From: an uncultured Eggerthella sp.
GTDB taxonomy: Bacteria; Actinomycetota; Coriobacteriia; Coriobacteriales; Eggerthellaceae
Reading direction: 5' to 3'
NCBI GenBank assembly: GCA_900556585.1
Contig: USPD01000005.1
Coordinates: 1-56,981 of the forward strand
Length of the DNA: 56,981 nucleotides
The position numbers and the translations under genes were made by a program. Positions 1 through 8,607 of this stretch are shown here, in pieces (the stretch's first letter is position 1; every line of letters begins with the position of its first letter). The notes beneath the pieces were generated by a model that saw nothing but the letters and a program-made list of their open reading frames with translations, did no database searches and had not been told where the DNA came from.

Positions 1-77
1 AGTTTAGTTCTTTAAGAATTCTTCGTCCCAATTCATCGAAGCAAGCGATACTAAAGTCTTTTAGCGAGTGATAATAT

Positions 78-90
78 TACACTCAGTGTA
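78..90. promoter_or_regulatory. Candidate TetR operator (13-bp palindrome)
   Basis: TACACT-C-AGTGTA is a perfect 6+1+6 palindrome about 115 bp before the TetR-family gene. A further half-site (AGTGTAAA) follows near 102-109. TetR regulators commonly bind such sites in front of their own gene, so autoregulation is inferred. No binding data can be seen in sequence. Confidence 0.4.
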
Positions 91-202
91 TTTATATAGT
101 AAGTGTAAATTATGTAGAAATACTGCAAATGGCAGAATAATTGCTATTTGTATAAACAAACATCATCAAACGCTCAAATGGACTGATACTAAGGTTGCGT
201 AA

Positions 203-991
203 ATGCAGGATAGAAACATACATAATAATGCTTCCGAAACTAATATAGATGCGAGTGTAGGCGCAAACGAAAGCGTAACCATGACCATGACTACACAATC
301 TTCCAGTGAAGTGCAGCAAACTACCATCGAAGCGCAAGTTTGTTCTAGACTCAGGCCTGAACCTGAACCTGAACCAGTTGTTTCTTCTGCGCCAGCAAGT
401 GGTTTGCGTGAGCGTAAAAAGGAACAAACGCGTCAGGCTCTTGAGGAAACAATTTTGCGTCTTGTCATTGAAAAGGGCTATGAAAACGTAACGGTTGAAG
501 AAGTGTGCGAACAGGTAGGCATTTCCCGTAAAACGTTCTTTAACTATTTTTCTTCTAAGCGCGCAGCAGTGTTAGGGCGTTCATATATTCCTAGCAAAGA
601 CATGTTTTTAGAGGCAATGGAAAAGTGTCCTGAGGCTAATTATCTTGACGTGCTTGCAGGTTGTATTGAGCATGGTCTTACTTCGGCAGATACGTCTGAT
701 CAAATTAAAGATTTGCGCAAAAGTGCCATGTTGCGATCTCCTGAGATTTTCTTTCGTACCAATAAAAGCTCACTGGTTTTACATCCAGCCATTACTGCTG
801 CCTTGATGGAATATCTTTCGAAGTATCCAGAAAAACGAAAAATGCCAGAACAATCTCTGCGAGAAGAATGTTTAGTGGGAACATCGGTTGTTATCTGCAT
901 CATGCGAACTCATATTATGCTTTCGAGCTTTAAAGATAACCCGATTGATATTAAAAGCGCTCGTTTGATAGTAAACGGTTATTTATCTTAA
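203..991 (+). CDS. TetR/AcrR-family transcriptional regulator
   Basis: The protein has 262 residues. Residues 1-70 form a Thr/Ser/Glu-rich, probably disordered tail with a short Pro-Glu run (PEPEPEP). A TetR N-terminal DNA-binding domain follows (about 72-130), with the recognition-helix pattern VEEVCEQVGISRKTFFNYF. The rest is a helical ligand-binding domain that is not diagnostic. TetR proteins are usually near 200 residues, so the tail is extra; an internal start near residue 65 is possible, but the ATG at 203 has a weak AAGG upstream. The MFS pump gene starts 134 bp downstream on the same strand, which suggests that the regulator controls pump expression. The ligand is unknown. Confidence 0.85.
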   Translation: MQDRNIHNNASETNIDASVGANESVTMTMTTQSSSEVQQTTIEAQVCSRLRPEPEPEPVVSSAPASGLRERKKEQTRQALEETILRLVIEKGYENVTVEEVCEQVGISRKTFFNYFSSKRAAVLGRSYIPSKDMFLEAMEKCPEANYLDVLAGCIEHGLTSADTSDQIKDLRKSAMLRSPEIFFRTNKSSLVLHPAITAALMEYLSKYPEKRKMPEQSLREECLVGTSVVICIMRTHIMLSSFKDNPIDIKSARLIVNGYLS

Positions 992-1125
992 AAAGAATTA
1001 ACGTAATACATAAAAAGAATTAAAATAGCAAAACTGTGTATTTATCTGTGTGATGGCGCCTTGTGGTGTGATCTTTTTGAAAATGCGCATATTAATTAAT
1101 GCGGCAAAGATAAAAGGACGGTTTT

Positions 1126-2346
1126 GTGGAGTACAGCTCAGGTCGAATTAAACTAGCTACAGTCGCACTGATAATTGTTGGCTTTGCTCTTGGATTTGCC
1201 GAATTTATTGTTATTGGCATTACTCCTGATATTGCTGAAATGTATGATATTCCACTTTCTGATGCTGGTAATTTGGTTGGCTATTTTGCGGTTGCTTATG
1301 CGGTATCTACTCCCATTATTGTTTTATCAACGGGACGGTTTAGACGCTTTCCGTTATTCGTTATTTTTCTGGTAGTGTTCAATGTTGGTAACACACTGGC
1401 TGTCATTGCGCCAAGTTACGAAATCCTTATGATGGCTCGCATTTGTACCGCTATCGTTTCGGGCGTAACGCTTTCAACGGTAATGACGTTTATTAACGAC
1501 ATTATTCCTCAGGAACAAGCACCTCGTATTATCTCGTTTGTATATGCGGGATTTTCAGTCGCTAGTGTTTTGGGAACACCCGTTGGAGCACTACTTTCAG
1601 ATGCTTTTGGTATCAAAGCTGCTTTTGTCGCCGTAGAGGCTGTTGCTCTTTTAGTCACAATTCTTTTACTTGTTTCGGTTCCTCGTTCTGGGTCTACTGA
1701 CGTTTCTTCTAAAGTTCGAGATCAACTTGTTATTTTGAAAGATCGTCGTATTATTTTGGTTTTAGTCATGAAGGCGTTCGGCATGGCTGCTACCTACGTG
1801 TTCTATGTATATGTAACCCCTATTTTGGAAGATTCTGTTGGACTTTCGGTATGGATGGTTAGCTTGGTACTATTCTTTTATGGTGGTGCAACTATTGTGT
1901 CCAACTTGGGAAGCGGGTCGCTTGCTCAGCGCTATGGTTTAGGAAAACTTCCTATCATGTTTGCGCTTCAGGCAGTGGTCCTTGCGTTGCTTGGGCTTAG
2001 CTTAGTTTCGGGAAACACTTTGCTATGCATTATTAATGTGGTGCTTACGGGTGTGTTTATTTATCACATGAATGCGCCCCTGCAATCGTATTTGTTGCAG
2101 GTGTCGGCAAAGGATTATCCACGCGCTTTAACGTTGGCATCTGCGGTCATGCCTACATCGTCAGATGTTGGTATAGCGACAGGATCTTTCTTGGGTGGTG
2201 TTGTAGCAACGAATTTAGGATTTGTGTGGTCGGGTCCCATTGGTGCAATTCTTGCGGTGGTTCCGGTGATTGCTGCTTTTATGATTTTGCAACCAGAAAG
2301 CCGTATGGGCGGATCTTTCCGTTCGCGCTTGCGTTACAGGAAATAG
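1126..2346 (+). CDS. MFS efflux transporter (DHA1-like)
   Basis: The protein has 406 residues with about 12 predicted membrane segments, typical of the drug:H+ antiporter 1 group of the major facilitator superfamily. The first segment carries GFAEFIVIGITPDIA, close to the start of sugar-efflux/arabinose-efflux type carriers (AraJ/YdhP-like). A GTG start at 1126 follows AAAAGGACG with good spacing. The gene follows the TetR regulator and is probably its target; a CGCAT...ATGCG dyad around ATTAATTAAT (1086-1103) precedes the ribosome site. Substrate cannot be read from sequence. A proton-driven export role at the cytoplasmic membrane is known for the family. Confidence 0.85.
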   Translation: MEYSSGRIKLATVALIIVGFALGFAEFIVIGITPDIAEMYDIPLSDAGNLVGYFAVAYAVSTPIIVLSTGRFRRFPLFVIFLVVFNVGNTLAVIAPSYEILMMARICTAIVSGVTLSTVMTFINDIIPQEQAPRIISFVYAGFSVASVLGTPVGALLSDAFGIKAAFVAVEAVALLVTILLLVSVPRSGSTDVSSKVRDQLVILKDRRIILVLVMKAFGMAATYVFYVYVTPILEDSVGLSVWMVSLVLFFYGGATIVSNLGSGSLAQRYGLGKLPIMFALQAVVLALLGLSLVSGNTLLCIINVVLTGVFIYHMNAPLQSYLLQVSAKDYPRALTLASAVMPTSSDVGIATGSFLGGVVATNLGFVWSGPIGAILAVVPVIAAFMILQPESRMGGSFRSRLRYRK

Positions 2347-2355
2347 TTCCTTGCA

Positions 2356-2415
2356 AATAACGCATTGCAAAAGTGAATAACGCATTGCAAAAGTGAATAA
2401 CGCATTGCAAAAGTA
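2356..2415. repeat. 3 x 20-bp tandem repeat
   Basis: Three consecutive 20-bp units (AATAACGCATTGCAAAAGTG) lie just after the MFS stop codon. The first two are identical and the third differs only in its last base. No coding or terminator role is evident. Confidence 0.9.
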
Positions 2416-2491
2416 GTGCAACGTCAAAAACAAAACAATACCGACAAAAGCGAATCAATAACGCCAAAAGCTATTTTAAAGTACATAAAAC

Positions 2492-2521
2492 AAGCGAAGC
2501 GTCATTGCTGACACTTCGCTT
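2492..2521 (-). terminator. Intrinsic terminator of the CoA-transferase gene
   Basis: A 13-bp stem (AAGCGAAG core, one mismatch) with a 4-nt loop is followed on the minus strand by a T-rich run. It sits about 50 bp after the stop codon of the CoA-transferase. Confidence 0.8.
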
Positions 2522-2570
2522 ATGGTTTACAGGCGGTTTTGGCGTATAAGCTTAGTTTTGCGTCGCGGAG

Positions 2571-3899
2571 CTAGTACAAGAATCCTAACTTCTTTGCTTC
2601 GTAGGTGAGCTCATCGCGAAAATCAGGATGAGCAATGGCGATTAAACGCTGTGCGCGGGTTGGAATGTCGGCCCAGCGCAAATCTGCAATTCCATATTCG
2701 GTAACAACATACTGTAAATCGTTTCGCAAAGAAGTAACAGCACTGCCAGGCGCCAAGGTAGGAACAATCTTGGAAACATCGCCCTTTTTGGTATGGGCAA
2801 CACTGGTTACTGCAATGAATCCGCGACCATTTTTGGCGTTTTTAACACCGCGAACAAAGTCAAACTGACCACCGCTTGCTGAATATTGACGAGGCCCAAT
2901 GCTTTCAGCGCAAACCTGCCCCGTTAAATCAATGCTTACAGCAGTGTTTACCGATACAAGGTTGTCGTTTTTCGCAATATTTACCGGGTTGCACACTGTT
3001 TCGTAAGAACAGTAGTACATGTCAGGGTTTTCGTTAATAAAATCGTAGAGGCGTTGGGTTCCGGTGGAATATCCACCAACTGAAACACCAGGCATATAGT
3101 TCTTACGGGAATTATCAATAACGCCTTTCATCTGTAGTTTTACAAACGCATCGGAAAACATTTCAGTAAATACACCCAAGTGTTTTTTGCAATCCAATCC
3201 TGCTGCAATGGCGTTAATGATTCCGCCAATACCTAGTTGGATGCAGTCGCCATTTTGTACACGGTCAACAATAAGTTCTGCAACCTTTATTTCTTCAGGG
3301 GTAGGAGTAGGTGTTGTAACGTCTTCGAGCATTTCGTCGTGAACGAAAAAGGCATCTATATCGTTTACGTGGTAGTTGTGCGAATCACCAAATACGCGGG
3401 GTAGACGCGTATTAATTGCGGCAATGATGTGTTTTGCACCACGAAGGGCACCCTGTTCAAATCCCAAGGGACCAATATTGCAATAACCCTGGTCGTTCGG
3501 TGGTGTCATTTGAACTACGGCATAATCTAATCCAATTTCTTCAAGCATGCGATTGGTATCAGAAAAATGTACGGGAATATGGGTTACGCATCTGGAGCCA
3601 TTTGCAAATCCAGTGCGCTCAACGGGTCCTGCAAAATACGTGTGATAACGGAATTGATTGGGTGTTACATCTAAATCAGCGAAGGAAATATCGCCATTCA
3701 TGTAGTTGCCGTACAAGTCTATTCCGTAAAGCGTTCCCTGTTTTATGCGGGAAAGTAATTCATTGACGATGGTGGTTGGCACGTGCAGACCACCCATGTA
3801 TATTTTTTGCTTGTGTTCTTTAGTGCCACCAGTAAGATACTTTTCGAATACTTCGTCAAGTGATAGTTGCTTTTGTTTGTAATCCTGTTGCCAGTCCAT
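2571..3899 (-). CDS. Acetyl-CoA hydrolase/transferase family (butyryl- or 4-hydroxybutyrate CoA-transferase type)
   Basis: The 442-residue protein matches the length and architecture of the Cat1/AbfT group of family I CoA-transferases, which move CoA between an acyl-CoA and acetate through a glutamyl-CoA thioester. The glycine-rich GIGGI segment lies near residue 223. The expected catalytic glutamate is E246 in the VFTEMFSD motif. Near the C-terminus come GQFDFVRG and TEYGIADLRW, both typical of the family. ATG start; upstream lies an A/T-rich region shared with the divergent citrate synthase gene. The natural acyl group (butyrate, succinate, propionate) is not settled by sequence. In an anaerobe it would recycle CoA or form acetyl-CoA for citrate synthase next door; this pairing is inference. 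Confidence 0.85.
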   Translation of the reverse strand: MDWQQDYKQKQLSLDEVFEKYLTGGTKEHKQKIYMGGLHVPTTIVNELLSRIKQGTLYGIDLYGNYMNGDISFADLDVTPNQFRYHTYFAGPVERTGFANGSRCVTHIPVHFSDTNRMLEEIGLDYAVVQMTPPNDQGYCNIGPLGFEQGALRGAKHIIAAINTRLPRVFGDSHNYHVNDIDAFFVHDEMLEDVTTPTPTPEEIKVAELIVDRVQNGDCIQLGIGGIINAIAAGLDCKKHLGVFTEMFSDAFVKLQMKGVIDNSRKNYMPGVSVGGYSTGTQRLYDFINENPDMYYCSYETVCNPVNIAKNDNLVSVNTAVSIDLTGQVCAESIGPRQYSASGGQFDFVRGVKNAKNGRGFIAVTSVAHTKKGDVSKIVPTLAPGSAVTSLRNDLQYVVTEYGIADLRWADIPTRAQRLIAIAHPDFRDELTYEAKKLGFLY

Positions 3900-4209
3900 G
3901 ATTTCCCCTACTAAATCGTAATTCTTGCATCGCTCCTGTATTGAATAAGTATTAAGGCAGGATTTGTTTAAAATTTTTTGACAGTACCTCTTTACTTGTT
4001 GCGAAACGTAGCGATGTAATTTTGATCAAAATCTCCCTGTTAGGAAAGTGTAGCATGCTTGATTCTATTGCGCTTGTGTTACAGATTTGGTACGCCTTCG
4101 TTACAAATTAAGTTCAGGATACCGTTTATCTTCGTATTGAAACGCCTAAGAAGATTAATCGCTTTAGTACGGTGTAGAATTGTTATTTAAAGTTTTGAAA
4201 GGATACCTT
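3900..4209. promoter_or_regulatory. Divergent promoter region with ATTTTGATCAAAAT palindrome
   Basis: This 310-bp gap separates the divergent CoA-transferase and citrate synthase genes. A perfect 14-bp palindrome, ATTTTGATCAAAAT, lies at 4019-4032, midway between them. Its TTGAT/ATCAA core recalls Crp/FNR-type half-sites, but without the usual 4-bp spacer. A TTGACA box lies at 3978-3983 without a convincing -10 partner. Shared regulation is inferred. Confidence 0.45.
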
Positions 4210-5547
4210 ATGGAAGAACGCAAGCTTTCTTTATATGACAACATCACCAAAGTTAATTCTGTTGACCCTGAACTCTATGAGCGCTATCCCGTAAAACGCG
4301 GTCTTCGTAATAGTGATGGCTCAGGTGTTATTGCGGGTATCACTAATATATCTAACGTTCATGGGTATATGATGAGTGAAGGCGATAAGATTCCTGACGA
4401 AGGAAAGCTTACTCTTCGCGGGTATAGCATATATGACCTTTTGAGTGGAGACGAAAATAAACGTTTTCGTTATGAAGAAATTGCCTACTTGCTTCTAATG
4501 GGTGACTTGCCTACGCAAGATCAGCTAGATTTCTTTGTATCGCGTTTGGATGCTCATCGTGAATTGCCTGATGGCTTTACGGCATCAAAGATTATGAGTA
4601 CGCCTTCGCCGGATATTATGAACCTGCTTGCTCGTTCTGTCTTAGTTTTGTACGCGGATGACCCTAATGCAGAAGACCGTGCGTATGAGCATGAAATCTC
4701 AACTGCTGTTACCTTGCTTTCTCGTTTGCCCCGCATTATGGTACTTGCTTACTATGCAAAGCAGGCAGCGTTCAATGGGGAATCAATGATCATGCATCGT
4801 TTTATTCCAGGTGAGTCAACAGCGGAAACCATTCTGTCCATGCTTCGTCCTGACAGGCAATATACGCCAGAAGAGGCGCGTATGCTTGATATTATGATGT
4901 GTCTCCATGCTGAACATGGTGGTGGTAACAACTCTACCTTTACCTGTCGTGTTCTTAGTTCTTCGGACACTGATCCTTATTCAGCTTATGCTGGCGCAAT
5001 TGGTTCTTTAAAGGGATCCAAACATGGTGGTGCTAACCATCAAGTGTTAGCCATGCAGAAAGAAATCAAGGAGAACGTTTCTGATTGGGAAAATGAAGAT
5101 GAGGTTGCTTCTTATATTGCCAAGATTGTAAACAAGGAAGCATTTGATCATACGGGCCTTATTTATGGTATGGGACATGCGGTGTATACCAAGTCTGATC
5201 CTCGCGCAGTTATTCTGAAGAAATTTGCTACCAAGTTGGCAGAAGGAACAGAATTTGAAGCAGAATTGAATTTGCTAAAAACAATTGAACGCATTAGTCC
5301 TGAAGTTATTGCTCAAAAAAAGGGGACTAAGAAAGATATGTGCGCAAATGTTGATATGTATTCAGGGTTTGTGTATTCACTTTTGGGCATCCCTACCGAC
5401 TTGATTACTCCTTTGTTCGCTTGTTCTCGCATGGCTGGTTGGGCAGCGCATCGTTTCGAGGAGCTCGTAAGCGGCAAGCGCATTATTCGCCCTGCATACA
5501 AAACAGGCGTTAAGGATCGTGTTTATAAGCCTATTGAAGAACGTTAG
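4210..5547 (+). CDS. gltA: Citrate synthase / 2-methylcitrate synthase family
   Basis: This enzyme condenses acetyl-CoA with oxaloacetate to citrate. The ATG at 4210 was chosen because GAAAGGA precedes it by about 6 nt; this gives 445 residues. An upstream in-frame TTG lacks a ribosome site. The catalytic regions are visible: HAEHGGGNNSTF (first active-site His), GSKHGGANHQV (second His region) and GMGHAVYTKSDPRA (third His and CoA/oxaloacetate site). A C-terminal Asp-Arg region follows. The N-terminal extension and overall length fit the divergent citrate synthases of anaerobic Gram-positives, so 2-methylcitrate activity cannot be excluded. In an organism without an obvious full TCA cycle in view, the likely role is 2-oxoglutarate/glutamate synthesis. 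Confidence 0.88.
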   Translation: MEERKLSLYDNITKVNSVDPELYERYPVKRGLRNSDGSGVIAGITNISNVHGYMMSEGDKIPDEGKLTLRGYSIYDLLSGDENKRFRYEEIAYLLLMGDLPTQDQLDFFVSRLDAHRELPDGFTASKIMSTPSPDIMNLLARSVLVLYADDPNAEDRAYEHEISTAVTLLSRLPRIMVLAYYAKQAAFNGESMIMHRFIPGESTAETILSMLRPDRQYTPEEARMLDIMMCLHAEHGGGNNSTFTCRVLSSSDTDPYSAYAGAIGSLKGSKHGGANHQVLAMQKEIKENVSDWENEDEVASYIAKIVNKEAFDHTGLIYGMGHAVYTKSDPRAVILKKFATKLAEGTEFEAELNLLKTIERISPEVIAQKKGTKKDMCANVDMYSGFVYSLLGIPTDLITPLFACSRMAGWAAHRFEELVSGKRIIRPAYKTGVKDRVYKPIEER

Positions 5548-5629
5548 AGCTTTGTGCCCTTATCCAGAATTGCTGCTAATTTTGTTATGATTGGTCATGG
5601 CAAATATCAACGCGAGAAAAGGGGCGCTC

Positions 5630-6310
5630 ATGGAAGCCTATAAGCAGGAGTTTATTGAGTTTATGGTGGAAAGCCAGGTTTTGAAATTTGGTGAATTCAC
5701 TTTGAAAAGTGGGCGTAAGTCTCCTTTCTTTATGAATGCAGGTGCTTATGTAACGGGTAGCCAGCTAAAGCGTTTGGGTGAATATTACGCTCGAGCAATT
5801 CATGATAATTTTGGCCTAGACTTCGATATTGTGTTCGGCCCTGCTTACAAGGGTATTCCTTTAGCAGTTGTTACTGCTATTGCTCTACAGGAGCTCTATG
5901 GAAAAGAAGTTCGTTATTGCTCGAACCGTAAAGAAGTTAAGGATCATGGAGCTGATGCGGGCAATTTGCTTGGTTCGGAACTGCATGATGGTGACCGTGT
6001 AGTTATGGTTGAAGACGTTACAACATCTGGCAAGTCTATTGACGAAACGTATCCCATTCTTAAGGGTGCGGCCGATGTTGAGGTAAAGGGCTTAATCGTT
6101 TCTCTTAACCGTATGGAAGTTGGTAAGGGCGGCGTTGTAACGGCTCAGCAGGAAGTTCAGGAAAAATATGGCTTCCCTGTTGCTTCTATTGTAAGTATGG
6201 CCGAAGTAACCGAAATACTGTACAACCATGAGGTTCAGGGCAAGGTGGTCATTGATGATGACATCAAAGCTGCTTTGGACGCTTACTATGAGCAGTATGG
6301 TGTGAAGTAA
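5630..6310 (+). CDS. pyrE: Orotate phosphoribosyltransferase
   Basis: The enzyme converts orotate and PRPP to OMP in pyrimidine synthesis. The start at 5630 has AAAAGGGG 5 nt upstream and gives 226 residues, normal for the family; earlier in-frame starts (TTG 5591, ATG 5597) have no ribosome site. The PRPP-binding signature VVMVEDVTTSGKS is near residues 123-135, and the N-terminal FGEFTLKSGRKSPFF matches the orotate/PRPP loop. It follows citrate synthase by 82 bp on the same strand, but no other pyr gene is near, so an operon with the upstream gene is uncertain. Confidence 0.93.
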   Translation: MEAYKQEFIEFMVESQVLKFGEFTLKSGRKSPFFMNAGAYVTGSQLKRLGEYYARAIHDNFGLDFDIVFGPAYKGIPLAVVTAIALQELYGKEVRYCSNRKEVKDHGADAGNLLGSELHDGDRVVMVEDVTTSGKSIDETYPILKGAADVEVKGLIVSLNRMEVGKGGVVTAQQEVQEKYGFPVASIVSMAEVTEILYNHEVQGKVVIDDDIKAALDAYYEQYGVK

Positions 6311-6338
6311 GCTTAACTAAAAATACCCAAACAAATTA

Positions 6339-6369
6339 CAAGAACCTGCACTTTATGTGTAGGTTCTTG
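6339..6369 (+). terminator. pyrE: Hairpin after pyrE
   Basis: CAAGAACCTGCA pairs with TGTAGGTTCTTG (12 bp, one mismatch) around a 7-nt loop, 29 bp after the pyrE stop. The following T-tract is weak, so termination is probable rather than certain. Confidence 0.6.
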
Positions 6370-6452
6370 ACGTTATGTCACTTAAAATGATTATAATGTG
6401 CGTTGTGAAATTAAATAGTCAACAGTAGTAGATGCATCAAAGGAGCCCGAAT

Positions 6453-7577
6453 ATGACGAATCTACTTGATACACCAAAACTTGGTTTTGGTTGTATGCGT
6501 CTTCCTCTGACCAATCCGGAAGATCAAACCTCAATTGATATTGAACAAGTAAAAGAAATGGTTGATACCTTCGTGGAAGCTGGCGGCACCTATTTTGATA
6601 CGGCGTATGTGTATCATGAGGGCGCTTCAGAAACCGCTTTGCGTGAGGCTTTAGTTGAACGTTATCCTCGCGATTCTTTCACTATTGCTACCAAGTGCCT
6701 GGCATGGGCGCAGCCTAATGCTGAAGCAGCAAAAGCTTGTTTGGATACCTCACTTGAGCGTTTAGGAACTGATTACGTAGACTTCTACCTTCTTCATAAT
6801 GTAGGTGGCGTTCGCACTGCTAAGTTCGATGAATATGACATGTGGAATTGGGCACAGCAGAAAAAGGACGAAGGGGTAATCAAGCATCTGGGCTTTTCTA
6901 TGCATGATGGCGCCGAAACGCTTGATAAGTTGTTAACCGAACATCCTACGATGGATTTTGTCCAGCTTCAGGTTAACTACTTGGACTGGGATGATCCTGT
7001 TGTCGAGGCACGTAAGTGTATGGAAGTTGCTGAAAAGCATGGCGTTCCCGTGGTTATTATGGAGCCAGCTCGTGGTGGCCGTTTGGCTAACTTGCCTGAA
7101 CGTGGCAAGGAAATTCTTAAGAATGCTGAGCCAGAATTAAGCGAAGTTTCTTGGGCATATCGTTTTTGCTACGACTTGCCAAACGTTATTACTGTTCTTT
7201 CTGGCATGTCTACTATTGACCAGGTAAAAGAAAACGTTAAAGAGTGGAAGGCTGCAAAGCCCTTAACCGAAGAAGATCACGCCGTAATCAAGCAGGCAAT
7301 GGAAGCACTGCGTAGTGTTGGCATGATTGATTGCACAAATTGCCGCTATTGTGCAAAGGATTGTCCTGCTGGGGTAAAAATTCCTGAAATTATGAGCTTG
7401 ATGAATTTGGAAAAGATGACTGAAAATCGAGAATTCGTTAAAGGCTTGTATGATTGGCAAACTGCTGGTGGCCGTGCTTCTCAGTGCACCCAGTGCGGCA
7501 ATTGCGAGGATATGTGTCCTCAGGGCATTAAAATCATTGAGTTGTTAGAAGATGCAGCTGATTGGTATGAGGACTAG
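6453..7577 (+). CDS. Aldo/keto reductase with C-terminal 2x[4Fe-4S] ferredoxin domain
   Basis: ATG at 6453 follows AAGGAG by 7 nt and gives 374 residues. The N-terminal two thirds is an aldo/keto reductase barrel: GFGCMRLPL, then DTAYVYHEG (Asp and catalytic Tyr), IATKCLAW (Lys) and YLLHNV (His), the expected tetrad. The last ~90 residues carry two ferredoxin-type clusters, CTNCRYCAKDCPAG and CTQCGNCEDMCPQG. This fused class is common in strict anaerobes. The iron-sulfur tail suggests electron transfer with a ferredoxin or flavodoxin partner instead of simple NADPH use; the substrate is unknown. The last codons (Tyr-Glu-Asp-stop) form the first unit of a tandem repeat. Confidence 0.88.
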   Translation: MTNLLDTPKLGFGCMRLPLTNPEDQTSIDIEQVKEMVDTFVEAGGTYFDTAYVYHEGASETALREALVERYPRDSFTIATKCLAWAQPNAEAAKACLDTSLERLGTDYVDFYLLHNVGGVRTAKFDEYDMWNWAQQKKDEGVIKHLGFSMHDGAETLDKLLTEHPTMDFVQLQVNYLDWDDPVVEARKCMEVAEKHGVPVVIMEPARGGRLANLPERGKEILKNAEPELSEVSWAYRFCYDLPNVITVLSGMSTIDQVKENVKEWKAAKPLTEEDHAVIKQAMEALRSVGMIDCTNCRYCAKDCPAGVKIPEIMSLMNLEKMTENREFVKGLYDWQTAGGRASQCTQCGNCEDMCPQGIKIIELLEDAADWYED

Positions 7578-7686
7578 GCTGCATATCTGGTACTAGGCTG
7601 CATATCTGGTGTGAGGATTAAGTTATATACCTGGTGAAAATAAGACTATATGTTTGGTTGAGGACTGGGCTACATGCCTAGTCCTC
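7567..7686. repeat. Stop-codon-anchored degenerate tandem repeat (~24 bp) with hairpin
   Basis: About five diverged units (core GAGGACTAGGCTGCATATCTGGT) fill the gap between two convergent genes. The first unit contains the end of the reductase gene (TATGAGGACTAG). The last overlaps the end of the membrane-protein gene on the other strand. Bases 7660-7670 pair with 7676-7686 (11 bp, one mismatch), so the array also supplies a hairpin that could terminate both genes. Confidence 0.75.
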
Positions 7687-8368
7687 CCATATTATGGAAG
7701 CGTTTTTGAAGCATATCGGTAGGATAGGTGTAGTCGATATACTGTTCAAAGGCATTTTGGGGTGGAACTCCATCGGTGCGATATTCGGTTCGAACTAAAA
7801 CGCAAATAGTCATGATAATGTTCAGGATTAGAAAAACGGAAAGCGCTACAGTCAGGATTTTTGAAAGCCTGCTTTCAAGATTAAGGTAGCTAAATCCCTT
7901 TTCGCAAAGGGGAAGCCCAATTTTTACCCATAACATACTCAGCGTTCCCCAAACTAGTGCATGAAATAAGTCAGTTCTACCATCGAAATTGAACGGATTA
8001 TTGATGTAACTCCAGGCAACAATGCCGCCAAATGTTTCCATTGCCCAGCTGGCAAAATATTCAAGCCCACCACCAACCATGGCACCGATAGCAATCAGAA
8101 TAAGAGGATTCTTTTTTTGAAGGGGTTCTAAGGCAAGGGTGAGTAAAACAGCTGCGGTTCCATAAATAGGGGACAAAGGACCCCAAATGAATCCTGGTCG
8201 ACTTTCCCATTCATTAAAAACAATGTAGTGCTGAAGTGTTTCACCTACCAGACCGACAAAAGACATAAGAAGAAACACCCAGACTAATTTGGTGAAACTT
8301 TCACTAATATGAGTGCGCTCCGATTCTTTAATAGAAGCGTTACGTTCAATTGCGGTTGCCTGATCCAT
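7670..8368 (-). CDS. Putative ABC-transporter type IV / CmpB-like membrane protein (PF06541-type)
   Basis: The protein has 232 residues with several hydrophobic segments. The segment GLVGETLQHY...GFIWGPLSPIYG is the hallmark of the CmpB/DUF1113 family (W/G-xxE-x12-RGF-x-GP-x-PIYG). A second conserved patch, GGGLEYFASW...AWSY, and LVWG follow. The ATG at 8368 is preceded by GAGGAGG at ideal distance; a GTG four codons earlier lies inside that ribosome site and is rejected. The family is called a putative ABC permease but has no proven function, and no ATPase gene is adjacent. Its C-terminus ends in the repeat at 7567-7686. Confidence 0.75.
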   Translation of the reverse strand: MDQATAIERNASIKESERTHISESFTKLVWVFLLMSFVGLVGETLQHYIVFNEWESRPGFIWGPLSPIYGTAAVLLTLALEPLQKKNPLILIAIGAMVGGGLEYFASWAMETFGGIVAWSYINNPFNFDGRTDLFHALVWGTLSMLWVKIGLPLCEKGFSYLNLESRLSKILTVALSVFLILNIIMTICVLVRTEYRTDGVPPQNAFEQYIDYTYPTDMLQKRFHNMGGLGM

Positions 8369-8607
8369 GTTCCTCCTCACAGTTTTTATAAATTGCTATG
8401 TGAATGTGTCTGTATTTCATTTGCTTTGTACGCATAAAGTGCGTCTAACAAAATGCACGTTACTTATTCTAGCTATTTGCAAAAAAGATGTATTTACATG
8501 TTCGGTGAATTAAAAAATCAACACATTGTTGTATTTACGGCACGTATTTTGTGGCATCTATGTAAACCTTCAGTATTGGGTTATTGAGGCGCGGTATTAT
8601 TTTGGCT

